36,246 nt of DNA, taken from NCBI GenBank assembly GCA_014377785.1, contig JACMOZ010000266.1:1-36246 (forward strand). Reading direction: 5' to 3'. This document shows positions 26,771-35,626 of the stretch, piece by piece. Source of the DNA: Aeromicrobium sp. (GTDB lineage Bacteria; Actinomycetota; Actinomycetes; Propionibacteriales; Nocardioidaceae). A program made the position numbers and the translations under genes. How positions within the stretch are numbered: the stretch's first letter is position 1; every line of letters begins with the position of its first letter. The notes under the pieces were generated by a model. It searched no databases, was not told the origin of the DNA, and was given only the letters and a program-made list of their open reading frames with translations.

Positions 26771-26908
26771 GAGCTCCCCGCTGTTCAGTCATAGTTGCGC
26801 GCCCGCGGTTGGCCAATGAGAGCACCTTCGGCCAGAAATGCACACCCAATACGGCAGCAATCCATACGGCGATGAAACGACCTTGTCACGTCAGGCCGAG
26901 ACGGCCGT

Positions 26909-28171
26909 TCAATCCCTTCGTCCGATTGCCGCCGCGCCCAGCATGTCTCGAGCGATCAGGTAGCGCTGGATCTCGCTGCCGCCTTCAACGATGCGCATGG
27001 TGCGGAGATCCCGAAACCAGTGTTCGAGGTTCATTTCCTTGGCAAGGCCCATGCCGCCGAGTATTTGTATGGCCCGATCGACAACACGGAATCCCATTTC
27101 GCTCGCATAGAGCTTCGCCATCGAAGCTTCGACGCGGGCATCCTCGCCTTGATCGTCCTTCCATGCTGCTTGCCACGTGAGCAAGCGAGCCGCGTTGAGT
27201 TCGACCAAAGAGTCCGCGAGCGGGAACTGGATGCCTTGACGCGTGGCGAGTAATGCGCCAAACGTTTCCCGCTCTTTCGCCCAGTCGACTGCGAGACGAA
27301 TGGCCTCTTCGGCGACTCCCAACGCTTGCGAGGCGAGCATAAGCCGTCCACGCACCATCCACTTTTGCGCTAGCCCAAACCCCTCACCTTCCTTACCGAT
27401 CAGGTTCTCGACAGGAATCTTGCAGTTTTCCAAAGCAATTTCGGTCGTCCAATGATTCCTCATCACCGGAATCTTGGATACGTGCATTCCAGGCGTATTT
27501 GTCTCCAGGACGAAAGCACTGATGCCTGCGCGGCCTTTGGCGGGATCGGTTCGCGCGTAGACGACTCCGAAGTCCGCTTCGTCGGCATTGGTAGACCACA
27601 TTTTGCGGCCGTTGAGCACGAAATGGTCTCCCTGGCGGACTGCGGTGGTGCGCATTGCACGCGCCGGATCCGAACCACCAGTCGGCTCACTGATGGCGGT
27701 GAACGTCTTCAATCCCTTCGCGATCGCGGGCCGCACATAGCGATCGATCTGATCATCGTTGCCGCTGTAGAGAGGAACCGGCGGGCTGTAGCCAAATACA
27801 CCACCACCGGGAACCGGGAAAGCAAATCGGTGACGGCTGGCCTGCTCCCACACCACTGTCATCTGGAAAGTAGAGAGGCCGCCTCCGCCAAACTCGACGG
27901 GAGCGTCAAGGCACCAGAAGTCCAACTGCCTGGCCTTGGCCTGGAGTAAGGCCAACTTGTCCTCTGGAATAGCGCGCTCGGTCGGGTCCAGGCTCGCCTC
28001 GACAGGACAAATTTCCTTCTTGACGAACTCCCGAAGCACGTCGGAAAGGGATTGCAACTCCTGCGGTAGATCAAATCCCGAAAAGGCCTGGTCGCGGACT
28101 CGCGCCGTATTGGTTGAGGCCAACAATGGGGCGCCGACCGGCCTCTCAAAAAGGTCGCTCTTGCTGCTCAT
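26909..28171 (-). CDS. Acyl-CoA dehydrogenase (third gene set member)
   Basis: This 420-residue enzyme has all main acyl-CoA dehydrogenase signatures: FTAISEPTGGSDPARAMRTTA (flavin/substrate region), the strand FVLNGRKMWSTNADEADFGVVYARTD, ERETFGALLATRQGIQFPLADS, and near the C-terminus RIVEGGSEIQRYLIARDML, with Glu in the position used as catalytic base by medium-chain enzymes. The open frame starts at 28216, but the ATG at 28171 has GAGGGAAC upstream and yields the more usual N-terminus. It is separated by 128 bases from the enoyl-CoA hydratase and may be in the same transcript. It is convergent to etfA. The acyl substrate is unknown. Confidence 0.9.
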   Translation of the reverse strand: MSSKSDLFERPVGAPLLASTNTARVRDQAFSGFDLPQELQSLSDVLREFVKKEICPVEASLDPTERAIPEDKLALLQAKARQLDFWCLDAPVEFGGGGLSTFQMTVVWEQASRHRFAFPVPGGGVFGYSPPVPLYSGNDDQIDRYVRPAIAKGLKTFTAISEPTGGSDPARAMRTTAVRQGDHFVLNGRKMWSTNADEADFGVVYARTDPAKGRAGISAFVLETNTPGMHVSKIPVMRNHWTTEIALENCKIPVENLIGKEGEGFGLAQKWMVRGRLMLASQALGVAEEAIRLAVDWAKERETFGALLATRQGIQFPLADSLVELNAARLLTWQAAWKDDQGEDARVEASMAKLYASEMGFRVVDRAIQILGGMGLAKEMNLEHWFRDLRTMRIVEGGSEIQRYLIARDMLGAAAIGRRD

Positions 28172-28299
28172 GCGGGTTCCCTCTTTACTTCCACCCGTGA
28201 GGGGAATAAGTTCCACAACCCGAGTATCTTTTCGTCAAATCTGAGATTCATAACTGCTCCTTCGTCTTTCGCGCAATTGAGAGTTTTTTGCTTCTGTTG

Positions 28300-29091
28300 T
28301 CAGCGCGCCTTCCATTGCGGAGTTCGTTTTTCAACGAATGCGGCGACACCCTCGATTCGATCCTCGCTGGTATAGGGATTCGGACCGACGTGCAACCGCA
28401 ACGCGGCCGACAGCGGCAGGTCGCCGCCCTTGGTGACCATTTCCTTGTAACGCCGAATCGTGAGGGGAGCGTTCGCGACCAATGTCCGGCCGAGCTTCAA
28501 CGCCTCGTCCATCAGCGATTCGGCCGGATAGACATGGTTCACCAGACCGATTCGTAGCGCCTCAGCAGCGTCGATGATCTTGCCGGTATAGAGAAGCTCA
28601 TACGCGATGCCACGCGGCACGATCCTCGGAAGCAGCTGGCAACCAAAGTTAGCGCCCATGCCGCGTTTGGCTTCGGGAAGACCGAGGCGTGCCGTGACTG
28701 AGGCAACCCGAACGTCAGACGCGAGGGCGATCTCGCAGCCACCGCCAACCGCGACCCCATTGATCGCGGCAATCACAGGCTTGCGGCAGTCGAGGATCGT
28801 CTCGAACGCATTGCGAACCGATCCGCCATTGGGGTTACGGGCCATATATTTGGACTGGTCTGCCGAGTTGATTTCCTTCAGATCAACGCCTGCAGAGAAT
28901 GCCCGGTCTCCCACCCCGGTAATGACGACAGCCCACACGTCATCGTCGTAACTCAGGTCATCGAATAGATCGACAAGACCGCTCATCATTGCCTTGCTGA
29001 TGGCGTTGAGCCTCTCGGGGCGGTTAAGGGTGACAACTGCCAGCCGATCGTCGATCTCGACAGACAAGCCCTCGACCGTCGATGTACTCAT
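28300..29091 (-). CDS. Enoyl-CoA hydratase/isomerase family protein
   Basis: This 263-residue crotonase-fold protein has the oxyanion-hole loops SAGVDLKE and NGVAVGGGCEIALASDVRVAS. Both acid residues of true hydratases are kept: Glu in GGGCEIAL and Glu in LGLPEAKRGM. The C-terminal RTPQWKAR is typical of the family. The context of CoA-transferase and acyl-CoA dehydrogenases makes it the hydration step of a beta-oxidation-like route. A carnitinyl-CoA dehydratase (CaiD) role is possible in view of the betaine genes, but nothing in the sequence fixes the substrate. It overlaps the acyl-CoA dehydrogenase gene upstream by 4 bases. Confidence 0.92.
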   Translation of the reverse strand: MSTSTVEGLSVEIDDRLAVVTLNRPERLNAISKAMMSGLVDLFDDLSYDDDVWAVVITGVGDRAFSAGVDLKEINSADQSKYMARNPNGGSVRNAFETILDCRKPVIAAINGVAVGGGCEIALASDVRVASVTARLGLPEAKRGMGANFGCQLLPRIVPRGIAYELLYTGKIIDAAEALRIGLVNHVYPAESLMDEALKLGRTLVANAPLTIRRYKEMVTKGGDLPLSAALRLHVGPNPYTSEDRIEGVAAFVEKRTPQWKAR

Positions 29092-30200
29092 CGGTTGACC
29101 GCGACCTTGTCATTGGCGGACCGCTCCGGGGCCAGCGCGGTCGAGATGCGCGGCCACAAAGCGCCGGCACCGGCCTCGGCGACCCTGGCACCGAGGCTAC
29201 GCGACCACACCGCTTCCGAGCCGCACTCATCGCGCCACGACCAAAGCCTGCGGCTTAATTGGCCAAGTTCATATTCCTTGGTCATACCGATGGCGCCATG
29301 CGCCTGATGCGAAGCAGCCGAAACGGTGCCTGCAGCCTCACTTGCGACGATTTTCGCCGAGGCGATGTCGAAGAAATCGAGATGAGTTGATGCGTTGATG
29401 GCTGCCGCGTCGACGGCCATGCGCGCAGAGACAGTCTGCTCAGCGATTCGCACGAGGTGACGTTGCACCGCCTGGAACCGTGCGATCGGCCGACCAAACT
29501 GCTCGCGTTCGGCGGTGTAACGGATGGTGATCTCAGTGACCCGATCCAAAGCACCGGCAATAAGAGCCGCGCGGCTCAGTGCGCCGCGAAGTCGCAGAGA
29601 TTCCTGATTCACTGCTTCCGGTGCCTCAACAACCTTGTCCGCTGAGACCGTCACCTTCTCAAAGCGCACCATGTCACGTGACTCCATAGCCAGGTTGCGA
29701 CCCGCCTCAATCGTGGTCAACGTGGTCGGAACCTGAATGAGGTGCGGTTTTCGGTCGATCTCCGCAAGGACCACAATCTGATTCGAATGTGTCGCCCAAG
29801 GGACGCGATGCAGCACGCCGTCAAGCACGGCGCCACCCGAATCGCCGGTCACAGTCAACTCGTCCTTCGACGTGCCGGTGGACATTGTGCTCATGCCCCG
29901 CGGCAGCGTTACACCCGCTTCGGCCAAAGCCCAACCGGCGAGGAGGGTATTTTCGGCGAACGGTACGGCGGCCGCCGATCGGCCAAGTTCGTGAAGCACG
30001 AGGCATGCGTCAGCGAGATCACCACCGGAACCACCTAAAGCCTCGGGAATCGAGATCGTCGCGAAGCCCTTCTCGCAAAGCACCTTCCACAACGATTCAT
30101 TCCAGCCGGGGCCTTCGGCGGCAATGACGGATGCCTGAGTCGACTGATCGCCGAGGATTGACCGTACGACGTCGACAATTGCGGATTGGTCCTGATTCAT
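29088..30200 (-). CDS. Acyl-CoA dehydrogenase-like subunit lacking the usual C-terminal motif
   Basis: This 370-residue protein shows an acyl-CoA dehydrogenase N-terminus (FATISIPEALGGSGGDLADACLVLHELGRS) and middle helices (YTAEREQFGRPIARFQAVQRHL). The standard TGGSD-type flavin loop is poorly conserved, and the C-terminus lacks the ExxEI motif; it reads WRDECGSEAVWSRSL instead. It resembles the less canonical partner in actinobacterial acyl-CoA dehydrogenase pairs that form alpha2beta2 tetramers in steroid side-chain degradation. With the neighbouring enzyme, encoded 4 bases before it, it may form one heteromeric enzyme. The pairing is inference from sequence type and adjacency. Confidence 0.85.
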   Translation of the reverse strand: MNQDQSAIVDVVRSILGDQSTQASVIAAEGPGWNESLWKVLCEKGFATISIPEALGGSGGDLADACLVLHELGRSAAAVPFAENTLLAGWALAEAGVTLPRGMSTMSTGTSKDELTVTGDSGGAVLDGVLHRVPWATHSNQIVVLAEIDRKPHLIQVPTTLTTIEAGRNLAMESRDMVRFEKVTVSADKVVEAPEAVNQESLRLRGALSRAALIAGALDRVTEITIRYTAEREQFGRPIARFQAVQRHLVRIAEQTVSARMAVDAAAINASTHLDFFDIASAKIVASEAAGTVSAASHQAHGAIGMTKEYELGQLSRRLWSWRDECGSEAVWSRSLGARVAEAGAGALWPRISTALAPERSANDKVAVNR

Positions 30201-31333
30201 CGTGCGAGTCCTTTCGATGCGACTGAGCGCAGCACTTCAGTCGTTCCGCCGCGCAGCGTGAATGACGGCCCACTGAGGGTGGCTTCGGCCAGCAAAAGCT
30301 CGAACATCGAGCCCTGCTGCGGGTCAAGATCGATCTCTACAACGTCCCGGATCCACTCGATCATCTGCTGCTCGAACCTCGTTCCGATGTCCTTGACCAG
30401 CGCGGACTCAACAGCCGGCGCACCACCGTCATCGATGGTTCGGGCAATCGACAAGGACAGTTGACGGATGGTCCAGTAGCGGGCGGTGATCTGGCCAACA
30501 ACACGTTGTTGCTCGGTGCTCAGCGAAGCGGGATCCCGCTCGGCAATGAAGCATTTGAGAAGCCCGAAAGTGCTCATGAAGCGGTCAGGTCCCGAGCGTT
30601 CGTAGGCGAGCTCTGACGTGACCTGCATCCATCCGGATCCCAGTTCGCCAAGCACCCGATCGTCGGGAACAAAGACACCTTCGAGGACGACTTCATTGAA
30701 ATGGTGTCCACCATCCAGGAATGGAATCGGATTTATCGTAATCCCGTCAGACCGCAAGTCGACAATGAGTTGGCTGAGGCCGTTGTGCCGATCGCCATCC
30801 AATGGCGAAGTTCGACAAAGCACAGCGAAGTAGTCATTTTCATGCGCACCACTCGTCCACACCTTCGTGCCGTTGAGTAGCCAGCCGCCCTCCACCTTGG
30901 TCCCTGCCGTGCGCACGGACGACAGATCAGACCCCGCGTCGGGCTCGCTCATGCCGAGCGAGAACGCGAGCTCACCGGCGGTGATTTTGGGGATAAAGTA
31001 CCGGCGCTGTTCCTCGGTGCCAAACTTCATGATTGTTGGAGCAGTTTGGCGGTCCGCGACAAAGTGTGAACCAAATTGCGCACCGGACGACAGCAATTCC
31101 TCGGTCACGATGAAACGGTCGACGGCCGTCCGATCCTGGCCGCCATACTCTTTTGGCACAGCCATCCCGAGCCACCCGCGCGCAGCGAGCTTCTTTGAGA
31201 ACTTGCGATCAGACCCTGCACCAATGCCAAGGCCGGGTCGGTAACCAGGCGGTAGTTCTTCGGCAAGGAACTGGCGCACTTCAGCACGTAACTGTTCTTC
31301 CTCGGGGGTGAGGACTGTGGGTGAAAACTTCAT
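30197..31333 (-). CDS. Acyl-CoA dehydrogenase (FadE28-like partner)
   Basis: This 378-residue protein has the flavin loop SLGMSEPDAGSDLSSVRTAGTK, the strand GWLLNGTKVWTSGAHENDYFAVLCRT, and a C-terminal FTLRGGTTEVLRSVASKGL. In the GGTTE motif the residue at the medium-chain Glu position is not Glu, so the base must be elsewhere, as in some long-chain and steroid-type members. It is adjacent and translationally coupled to a second, less canonical dehydrogenase gene, the pattern of heteromeric pairs. It follows the class III CoA-transferase gene by a 4-base overlap and probably oxidises the CoA ester made by that enzyme. Confidence 0.9.
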   Translation of the reverse strand: MKFSPTVLTPEEEQLRAEVRQFLAEELPPGYRPGLGIGAGSDRKFSKKLAARGWLGMAVPKEYGGQDRTAVDRFIVTEELLSSGAQFGSHFVADRQTAPTIMKFGTEEQRRYFIPKITAGELAFSLGMSEPDAGSDLSSVRTAGTKVEGGWLLNGTKVWTSGAHENDYFAVLCRTSPLDGDRHNGLSQLIVDLRSDGITINPIPFLDGGHHFNEVVLEGVFVPDDRVLGELGSGWMQVTSELAYERSGPDRFMSTFGLLKCFIAERDPASLSTEQQRVVGQITARYWTIRQLSLSIARTIDDGGAPAVESALVKDIGTRFEQQMIEWIRDVVEIDLDPQQGSMFELLLAEATLSGPSFTLRGGTTEVLRSVASKGLAR

Positions 31334-32613
31334 TTCTGCTCCTCGATAGTCGCGGGCGGTTCGGCGTTACTGCCGACGAGCACTGCGCCGGATTCGGCAA
31401 GTGCGTGAATTTGGTTTTCGGTGTATCCCAGTTCGGACAGCACGCTGGCGGTGTGGGCCGCGAACGACGGTGCGGGCGGGCTTCCACCAAGCGGCGTCTT
31501 GCTCATCCGGATCGGTATGCCGATCCCGCGGAACTTCCCGATGACCGGATGATCGTATTCGGCAATCAGGCCTTCGGCGATCGCATGGTCGTCAAAGAGC
31601 ATTTCCTCGACGTGGCGTACCGGCGCGACCGGGATGTCAGCCTCACGGAGGACCTCGGTCCATTCCTCGTTCGTTCGTTCAAGAAGCTCGATGGTGACCT
31701 TGGCGCCAAACTCAGCAGGCTGAGTCAATACCAATTTCTCATCCATGCCGACGATCCGTGCCAGGCGAGCCCTCGTATTGGGGCTTCCCGCACCCACAGC
31801 CAGGTAGCCGTCCTTGGTGGCAAACGCGCGATAGTGCGCCGTATGGTTTGGCGGGTCTGCTTGATGCGATAAACGCTCAAGTTCGACCTCTGCCCTTGTC
31901 GCGCCCACGCGCCTCATCGCCGGAAGGGTTTCGCGGACAAACTCCTCCCGCCATTCATCGGCACCCAGCACATGGCTCAACGAATTGTTCTGCACGGTGA
32001 GAGCACCTCCGAGCAATGACACTTCAACGCTCTGTCCGGTTCCCGACTTCTCCCGTGCATAGAGAGCGGCCGAAATCCCGCCAAACAGCAGCATCGCTGC
32101 CGAGTAGTCCGCTACCTGAACTTCGCTGTGATGGGGGACGCCGTGATTCTCAGCCGCGAGTGAATTCATCAGTCCGGACCGCGCCTGTACGACGACGTCC
32201 ATTCCCGGTAGCGGCGCTTCGGGACCTACCTGCCCAAAGGCGGTAACTGCGCCGTAGATTAACCGCGGATTGATCGACGCGACTCGTTTGTAGTCCAGGC
32301 CTCTGTGTTTGACCGCAGACGGGCTGAGATTGACCAACACGATGTCGGCGAATTTGATGAGCTCGTCGATGACGGCACCCGAATCCGGATGCCCAAGTTC
32401 AATCGAAATACTCTCCTTGCCGCGATTCTTGATCAAAAACTGCCGGGTAAATCCTGGTGCGAGTTGACCCGGCCCTGCTCTGTACGAATCTCCCCGCAAC
32501 GGTTCGACCTTGATGACCCGTGCGCCTGCATCGGCGAGCAGTTGGCTGCAGAACGGAACAACAACAAATTGCCCGAATTCGATGACAGTTAGTCCGGCAA
32601 ATGGTCCAGCCAT
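31330..32613 (-). CDS. Class III (CaiB/BaiF family) CoA-transferase
   Basis: This 427-residue family III CoA-transferase starts FAGLTVIEFGQFVVVPFCSQLLADAGARVIKVE. The catalytic aspartate is in EVQVADYSAAM at Asp169, the same number as in formyl-CoA transferase. The C-terminal RHVEEMLFDD and GIPIRMSKTP segments are also characteristic. Family members move CoA between acids without a free intermediate, including carnitine CoA-transferase, so it could activate a betaine-type acid, a bile or aromatic acid, or a short dicarboxylate. It directly abuts (0-base gap) the ABC transporter ATPase gene, so import and activation are probably coupled. Confidence 0.92.
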   Translation of the reverse strand: MAGPFAGLTVIEFGQFVVVPFCSQLLADAGARVIKVEPLRGDSYRAGPGQLAPGFTRQFLIKNRGKESISIELGHPDSGAVIDELIKFADIVLVNLSPSAVKHRGLDYKRVASINPRLIYGAVTAFGQVGPEAPLPGMDVVVQARSGLMNSLAAENHGVPHHSEVQVADYSAAMLLFGGISAALYAREKSGTGQSVEVSLLGGALTVQNNSLSHVLGADEWREEFVRETLPAMRRVGATRAEVELERLSHQADPPNHTAHYRAFATKDGYLAVGAGSPNTRARLARIVGMDEKLVLTQPAEFGAKVTIELLERTNEEWTEVLREADIPVAPVRHVEEMLFDDHAIAEGLIAEYDHPVIGKFRGIGIPIRMSKTPLGGSPPAPSFAAHTASVLSELGYTENQIHALAESGAVLVGSNAEPPATIEEQK

Positions 32614-33681
32614 CTATTTTTGTACTCCTAATTTTATTTTTGCCGGACTCGTCGAGGACAGTTCTCCAAGCGACGATCCCGCAAGTTGCGGGCCAGCGGT
32701 CTGTAGGTGACAAGCGACCTCTCCTCCGTCGTCAATGGGAGTCATATCTGGCATGCGTTCTTTGCAGATATCCATGACATACGGGCACCGGGTTCGGAAG
32801 GGACAGCCAGAGGGCGGGTTCCCAGGGTCCGGCAACTCACCTTTGAGCAGAATCCGTTTCTTTTTCTCGCGATACGGGCTGGCATCGGGGATCGCGGACA
32901 ATAGCGCCTGTGTGTAGGGGTGAGCGGGCTTGTTATAGATCCGTTCAGCCGGTCCGATCTCAATGATGCGGCCGAGGTACATGACTGCGACACGGTGCGA
33001 AATGTGCCGCACGATCGCCAAGTCGTGCGCAATGAACAAGTACGACAATCCGAATTCGGCGCGCAGCTTCTCCAAGAGATTGATGACCTGGTTCTGCGTG
33101 GATACGTCCAGCGCAGACACAGCTTCGTCACAGACGATGAAATCAGGGTTGAGAGCAAGGGCGCGCGCGATGGCGACACGTTGTCGCTGACCTCCGGAAA
33201 ACTCGTACGGGTAACGATTCACATGGCTTTCACGAAGACCGACGAGCTCCAGTAATTCAACGGCACGCTTGCGTGCGTCCTTCGCCGACATCTTGTCGTG
33301 CACCATAAGAGGTTCGGAGATGCTTGCACCGACTGTTGCCGACGGATCGAGGGAGGAGTAGGGGTCCTGAAAGATCATCTGCATGTTCCGACGGGCTTTA
33401 CGCAGCTTGGCACCCTTGAGTGACATCAGGTCCCGCCCGGCAACACTGACACTGCCCGAAGCCACAGGCACCAGTTTGAGGATCGCGCGACCAGTGGTCG
33501 ACTTTCCCGATCCCGTTTCGCCGACAAGCCCAAGGGTCTCTCCCTTGCCGATCTGCAAGCTCACATCCTTGACGGCGCGCACGACTCGGTCTTTCTGGAA
33601 CATCTGCTTTTTCTCGAAGATGACGTTCAGATCGCGCACGTCGACCAACGGCGCTTCAGCAGAGATTTCGGTTTCGCTCAC
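32614..33681 (-). CDS. Peptide-type (Dpp/Opp) ABC transporter ATPase, F subunit type
   Basis: This 355-residue ATPase has Walker A GETGSGKST, signature FSGGQRQRVAIARAL, Walker B FIVCDEAVSALD and a switch-His in LFIAHDLAIVRHIS. Its C-terminus is the oligopeptide/dipeptide domain with a Cys-rich GCPFRTRCPYVMDICKERM segment that may hold an Fe-S-like cluster. It pairs with the second ATPase encoded just upstream (4-base overlap). Solutes of this family include peptides, nickel, and some sugar acids or betaine-like compounds, so the cargo is open. No binding protein is in view, and it is probably encoded beyond the right edge. Confidence 0.93.
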   Translation of the reverse strand: MSETEISAEAPLVDVRDLNVIFEKKQMFQKDRVVRAVKDVSLQIGKGETLGLVGETGSGKSTTGRAILKLVPVASGSVSVAGRDLMSLKGAKLRKARRNMQMIFQDPYSSLDPSATVGASISEPLMVHDKMSAKDARKRAVELLELVGLRESHVNRYPYEFSGGQRQRVAIARALALNPDFIVCDEAVSALDVSTQNQVINLLEKLRAEFGLSYLFIAHDLAIVRHISHRVAVMYLGRIIEIGPAERIYNKPAHPYTQALLSAIPDASPYREKKKRILLKGELPDPGNPPSGCPFRTRCPYVMDICKERMPDMTPIDDGGEVACHLQTAGPQLAGSSLGELSSTSPAKIKLGVQK

Positions 33682-34682
33682 TTTGCTCCCTCCAGCTTGA
33701 GCTCATCAATCCGGACGCAGCGACTGGAGCGACCGTCGTTGAGAACCTCCAGCGGAATCATTGCGCTTCGGCACACGTCTTCGGTGTACTTGCAGCGCGG
33801 GTTGAACCGACAACCATCGGGCATCGCCCATGGCTCGGGCGTACGGCCAGGAATCGATGCGAGTTGTTCGTTGCGCTCGCCCAACTGAGGCATCGCAGTC
33901 AGGAGTCCCTCGGTGTAAGGATGCTTTGGCTGGACGAAAAGGTCACGCCCGACCGCCGTTTCGACAACTTCGCCGGCGTACATAACAACGACCTTGTCGC
34001 ACAGTTCAGCAACGACGCCGAGATCGTGGGTAATGAAGATGATGCCAGTCCCCATCTCCTCGCGGACTTTGCTCAACAACTCCAGGATTTGGGCCTGCAC
34101 CGTCACATCGAGCGCGGTCGTCGGTTCGTCGGCGATGAGAAGTTTCGGATCACACACGAGCGCCATGGCAATCATTGCTCGCTGCCGCATGCCGCCGGAA
34201 AACTCGTGAGGGTAGTCCTTCACCCGTTTGTTGGCGTTGGGAATTCCGACGAGATCAAGCATTTCCGCCGCCCGTGCCAGCGCAGCCTTCTTGCCCCCTC
34301 CCCTGTGGCGTCGATAGACCTCTGCTATTTGATCGCCGATCGTGAACGCCGGATTGAGGCTGGTCATTGGCTCCTGAAAGATCATGGAGATCTCATTGCC
34401 GCGAATATCGCGTAGTTCCTTCTTCGGAAGGTCGGTGAGGTCCTTGTCGCGGTACCAAATGTGGCCACCTGATTTTCGTCCCGGCGGATTCGGGATCAAC
34501 CCGAGAATCGACAGACTGGTAACAGTTTTGCCTGATCCAGACTCCCCGACGAGACCAACGATCTCGTTTTCGGCGACGTCGAACGACACGCCGTTAACGA
34601 CGTTCGCCCAACCGTGTTCGGTTGCGAAATCGATTCGCAGATCATCGATTCGCAGCAGTGGGCCGCTTGAAGTAACAGTCAC
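33678..34682 (-). CDS. Peptide-type (Dpp/Opp) ABC transporter ATPase, D subunit type
   Basis: This 334-residue ATPase has Walker A GESGSGKTV, the Q-loop MIFQEPMTSLNP, signature FSGGMRQRAMIAMAL, Walker B LLIADEPTTALD and the H-loop IFITHDLGVVAEL. The C-terminal oligopeptide-type domain contains CRFNPRCKYTEDVCRS, the three-Cys pattern typical of DppD/OppD. It is coupled by a 4-base overlap to the downstream ATPase and upstream permease genes, forming a complete transporter core. Confidence 0.94.
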   Translation of the reverse strand: MTVTSSGPLLRIDDLRIDFATEHGWANVVNGVSFDVAENEIVGLVGESGSGKTVTSLSILGLIPNPPGRKSGGHIWYRDKDLTDLPKKELRDIRGNEISMIFQEPMTSLNPAFTIGDQIAEVYRRHRGGGKKAALARAAEMLDLVGIPNANKRVKDYPHEFSGGMRQRAMIAMALVCDPKLLIADEPTTALDVTVQAQILELLSKVREEMGTGIIFITHDLGVVAELCDKVVVMYAGEVVETAVGRDLFVQPKHPYTEGLLTAMPQLGERNEQLASIPGRTPEPWAMPDGCRFNPRCKYTEDVCRSAMIPLEVLNDGRSSRCVRIDELKLEGAK

Positions 34683-35626
34683 TTGTCCCCCTTGCGGGTT
34701 TCGCGGCCGAACGAGTCACGCAGACCGTCGCCGATGAGGTTGAATGAAAGGGTCGCCATCGCGATCGCGATCCCCGGATAGAGGACGAGCGCAGGTGTGC
34801 TGCGGATATCGGCAAATCCCCGACCGAGCATGTTTCCCCAACTCGGAGTCGGCGGGATGACGCCCAGCCCGAGAAGGCTGAGCGTGGCTTCGGCCAATAG
34901 CGCAGCCGCCAGCAGAAGCGAAATCTGCACAAGGAGCGGCGACAGCACATTCGGGAAAATGCGCTTGCGGATTATGATCAAACTGGGTGTGCCAATGCTG
35001 ATTGAAGCCTCGACGTATGTTTCAGCACGCACTCCGACCGTCGAACTTCGCACGATGCGGAAGAGTCGTGGCGAGTAGACCACGCCGAGCGCGGTCATCG
35101 CAGTCGTCAGTCCTGGCCCCGTCGCTGCAATAATTGCGATCGCCAGCACAATCGCCGGGAAGGTCATCAGCACGTCAGCGGCCCGGCTGAAGATCCAGTC
35201 GATCTTTCCCCCGAAGAAGCCGGCAAGCAGGCCAAGCGGGACACCAACCACGATCGCAATCCCGACCGCGAGCGCAGCGGCAGCGAGCGAAGCGCGCCCG
35301 GCATACATCAGCCGGCTGAGCGTGTCACGTCCGAGTGAATCGGTGCCCAGCCAATGCTCAGGGTTAGGCCCGGAGAGCCGGTTGAGTACGTCAATCTGTT
35401 CGGGCTTGTAGGGCGCGATCAACGGCGCGGTCATCGAGACAAAGATGATGAGCAGCAGGACGACAGCTGCGACCACAGCAAGCTTGTTGCCCCAGAATCG
35501 ACGCAAGAAACGATGCAGGCCCGGCGCACGGACCAGTTTTGTCGTCGGCAAGCCGAGTTCCGACCCGACGTCGGCAGTGAGGTCGTGTGTCACGCCTTTG
35601 TCTTTCGCATCAATTTCGTCGGTCAT
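34679..35626 (-). CDS. Peptide-type ABC transporter permease, C subunit
   Basis: This 315-residue inner-membrane permease of the DppC/OppC type starts with a hydrophilic N-terminal region, then a first helix near 51-75 (LAVVAAVVLLLIIFVSM). An extracytoplasmic loop follows, with the family motif HWLGTDSLGRDTLSRLMYAGRAS, and further helices. The cytoplasmic coupling loop is ETYVEASISIGTPSLIII. It ends with the FNLIGDGLRDSFGRE motif typical of the subfamily. It overlaps the neighbouring permease and ATPase genes by 4 bases each. Confidence 0.94.
   Translation of the reverse strand: MTDEIDAKDKGVTHDLTADVGSELGLPTTKLVRAPGLHRFLRRFWGNKLAVVAAVVLLLIIFVSMTAPLIAPYKPEQIDVLNRLSGPNPEHWLGTDSLGRDTLSRLMYAGRASLAAAALAVGIAIVVGVPLGLLAGFFGGKIDWIFSRAADVLMTFPAIVLAIAIIAATGPGLTTAMTALGVVYSPRLFRIVRSSTVGVRAETYVEASISIGTPSLIIIRKRIFPNVLSPLLVQISLLLAAALLAEATLSLLGLGVIPPTPSWGNMLGRGFADIRSTPALVLYPGIAIAMATLSFNLIGDGLRDSFGRETRKGDK

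Noticed and set aside
28211-28230. GGAA-TAAG-TTCC dyad upstream of the acyl-CoA dehydrogenase as an IclR site
   Set aside because: Arms of only four bases with a different spacing from the 6618-6634 dyad; chance is likely.
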